Source of the DNA: Clostridia bacterium
Lineage (GTDB): Bacteria; Bacillota; Clostridia; Oscillospirales; CAG-272
Direction of reading: 5' to 3'
NCBI GenBank assembly: GCA_017612495.1
Contig: JAGAFQ010000112.1
Coordinates: 1-5,376, forward strand
Length of the DNA stretch: 5,376 bases
Under the pieces are notes generated by a model, which was not told the origin of the DNA, ran no database searches, and saw nothing but the letters and a program-made list of their open reading frames with translations. The translations under genes were made by a program, and so were the position numbers. Positions 5,332-5,376 of this stretch are shown piece by piece (within the stretch, counting starts at the first letter, position 1; each line of letters opens with the position of its first letter).

Positions 5332-5376
5332 TCAAATATCGCGCAGTTTTTTCAGATATTCTTTTTGCGCATCGCT
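5332..5376 (-). CDS. C-terminal end of an unidentified gene running off the right edge
   Basis: The last 45 nt read in one minus-strand frame as SDAQKEYLKKLRDI followed by TGA. The charged, helix-forming tail, the codon choice (CTG, CGC, GAT, AAA) and the TGA stop resemble the other genes here, so this is probably the 3' end of a co-directional gene whose body lies outside the window. It is too short to name. Only weak dyad symmetry (ACCC-AAAC-GGGT near 5301-5312), with no T tract, follows it, so it may be cotranscribed with mgtE. The fragment could still be a chance open stretch. Confidence 0.5.
   Translation of the reverse strand, partial: SDAQKEYLKKLRDI

Overview
The window reads as chromosomal DNA of a Bacillota (Clostridia-like) bacterium, probably anaerobic. 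The signs are strong AGGAGG-type ribosome binding sites, tight co-directional gene packing, moderate G+C, a full-length MgtE, a COG1313-type radical SAM protein and a secreted serpin lipoprotein of the sort found in some anaerobic and gut Firmicutes. This placement is inferred from gene content; nothing in the window fixes the genus. TGA ends all five full-length genes and the partial gene at the right edge, so the standard code applies.

All recognised genes lie on the minus strand, so transcription runs from right to left. From the right edge: the last 14 codons of an unidentified gene (5332-5376); a possible 27-aa small protein with a near-ideal ribosome binding site (5189-5272); mgtE, a CBS-gated Mg2+ channel/transporter (3772-5142); a YjjG-type HAD nucleotidase (3067-3759); a PflX-like radical SAM protein (2163-3062); a Gph-type HAD phosphatase (1513-2160, start revised to an ATG); and a serpin lipoprotein (209-1459). 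The gaps are 46, 12, 4, 2 and 53 nt with no terminator between them, so mgtE through the second HAD gene very probably form one operon, with the serpin as last or semi-independent gene.

The left 208 nt are non-coding. They hold a canonical intrinsic terminator for the minus-strand operon (111-136) and, closer to the serpin, a perfect 18-bp hairpin followed by T5 that acts on the plus strand (150-194). The outer arm of that hairpin recurs near the left edge (6-20), giving either a small element with inverted ends or alternative RNA pairing.

Functionally the set is mixed. There is Mg2+ uptake, two Mg2+-dependent HAD phosphatases of the house-cleaning type, an uncharacterised radical SAM enzyme and a surface protease inhibitor. 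The most distinctive items are the serpin, whose reactive loop predicts a Lys-Ser scissile bond and whose hinge looks inhibitory, and the small ORF directly ahead of mgtE. I found no CRISPR array, transposase, tRNA, rRNA or recognisable M-box riboswitch.
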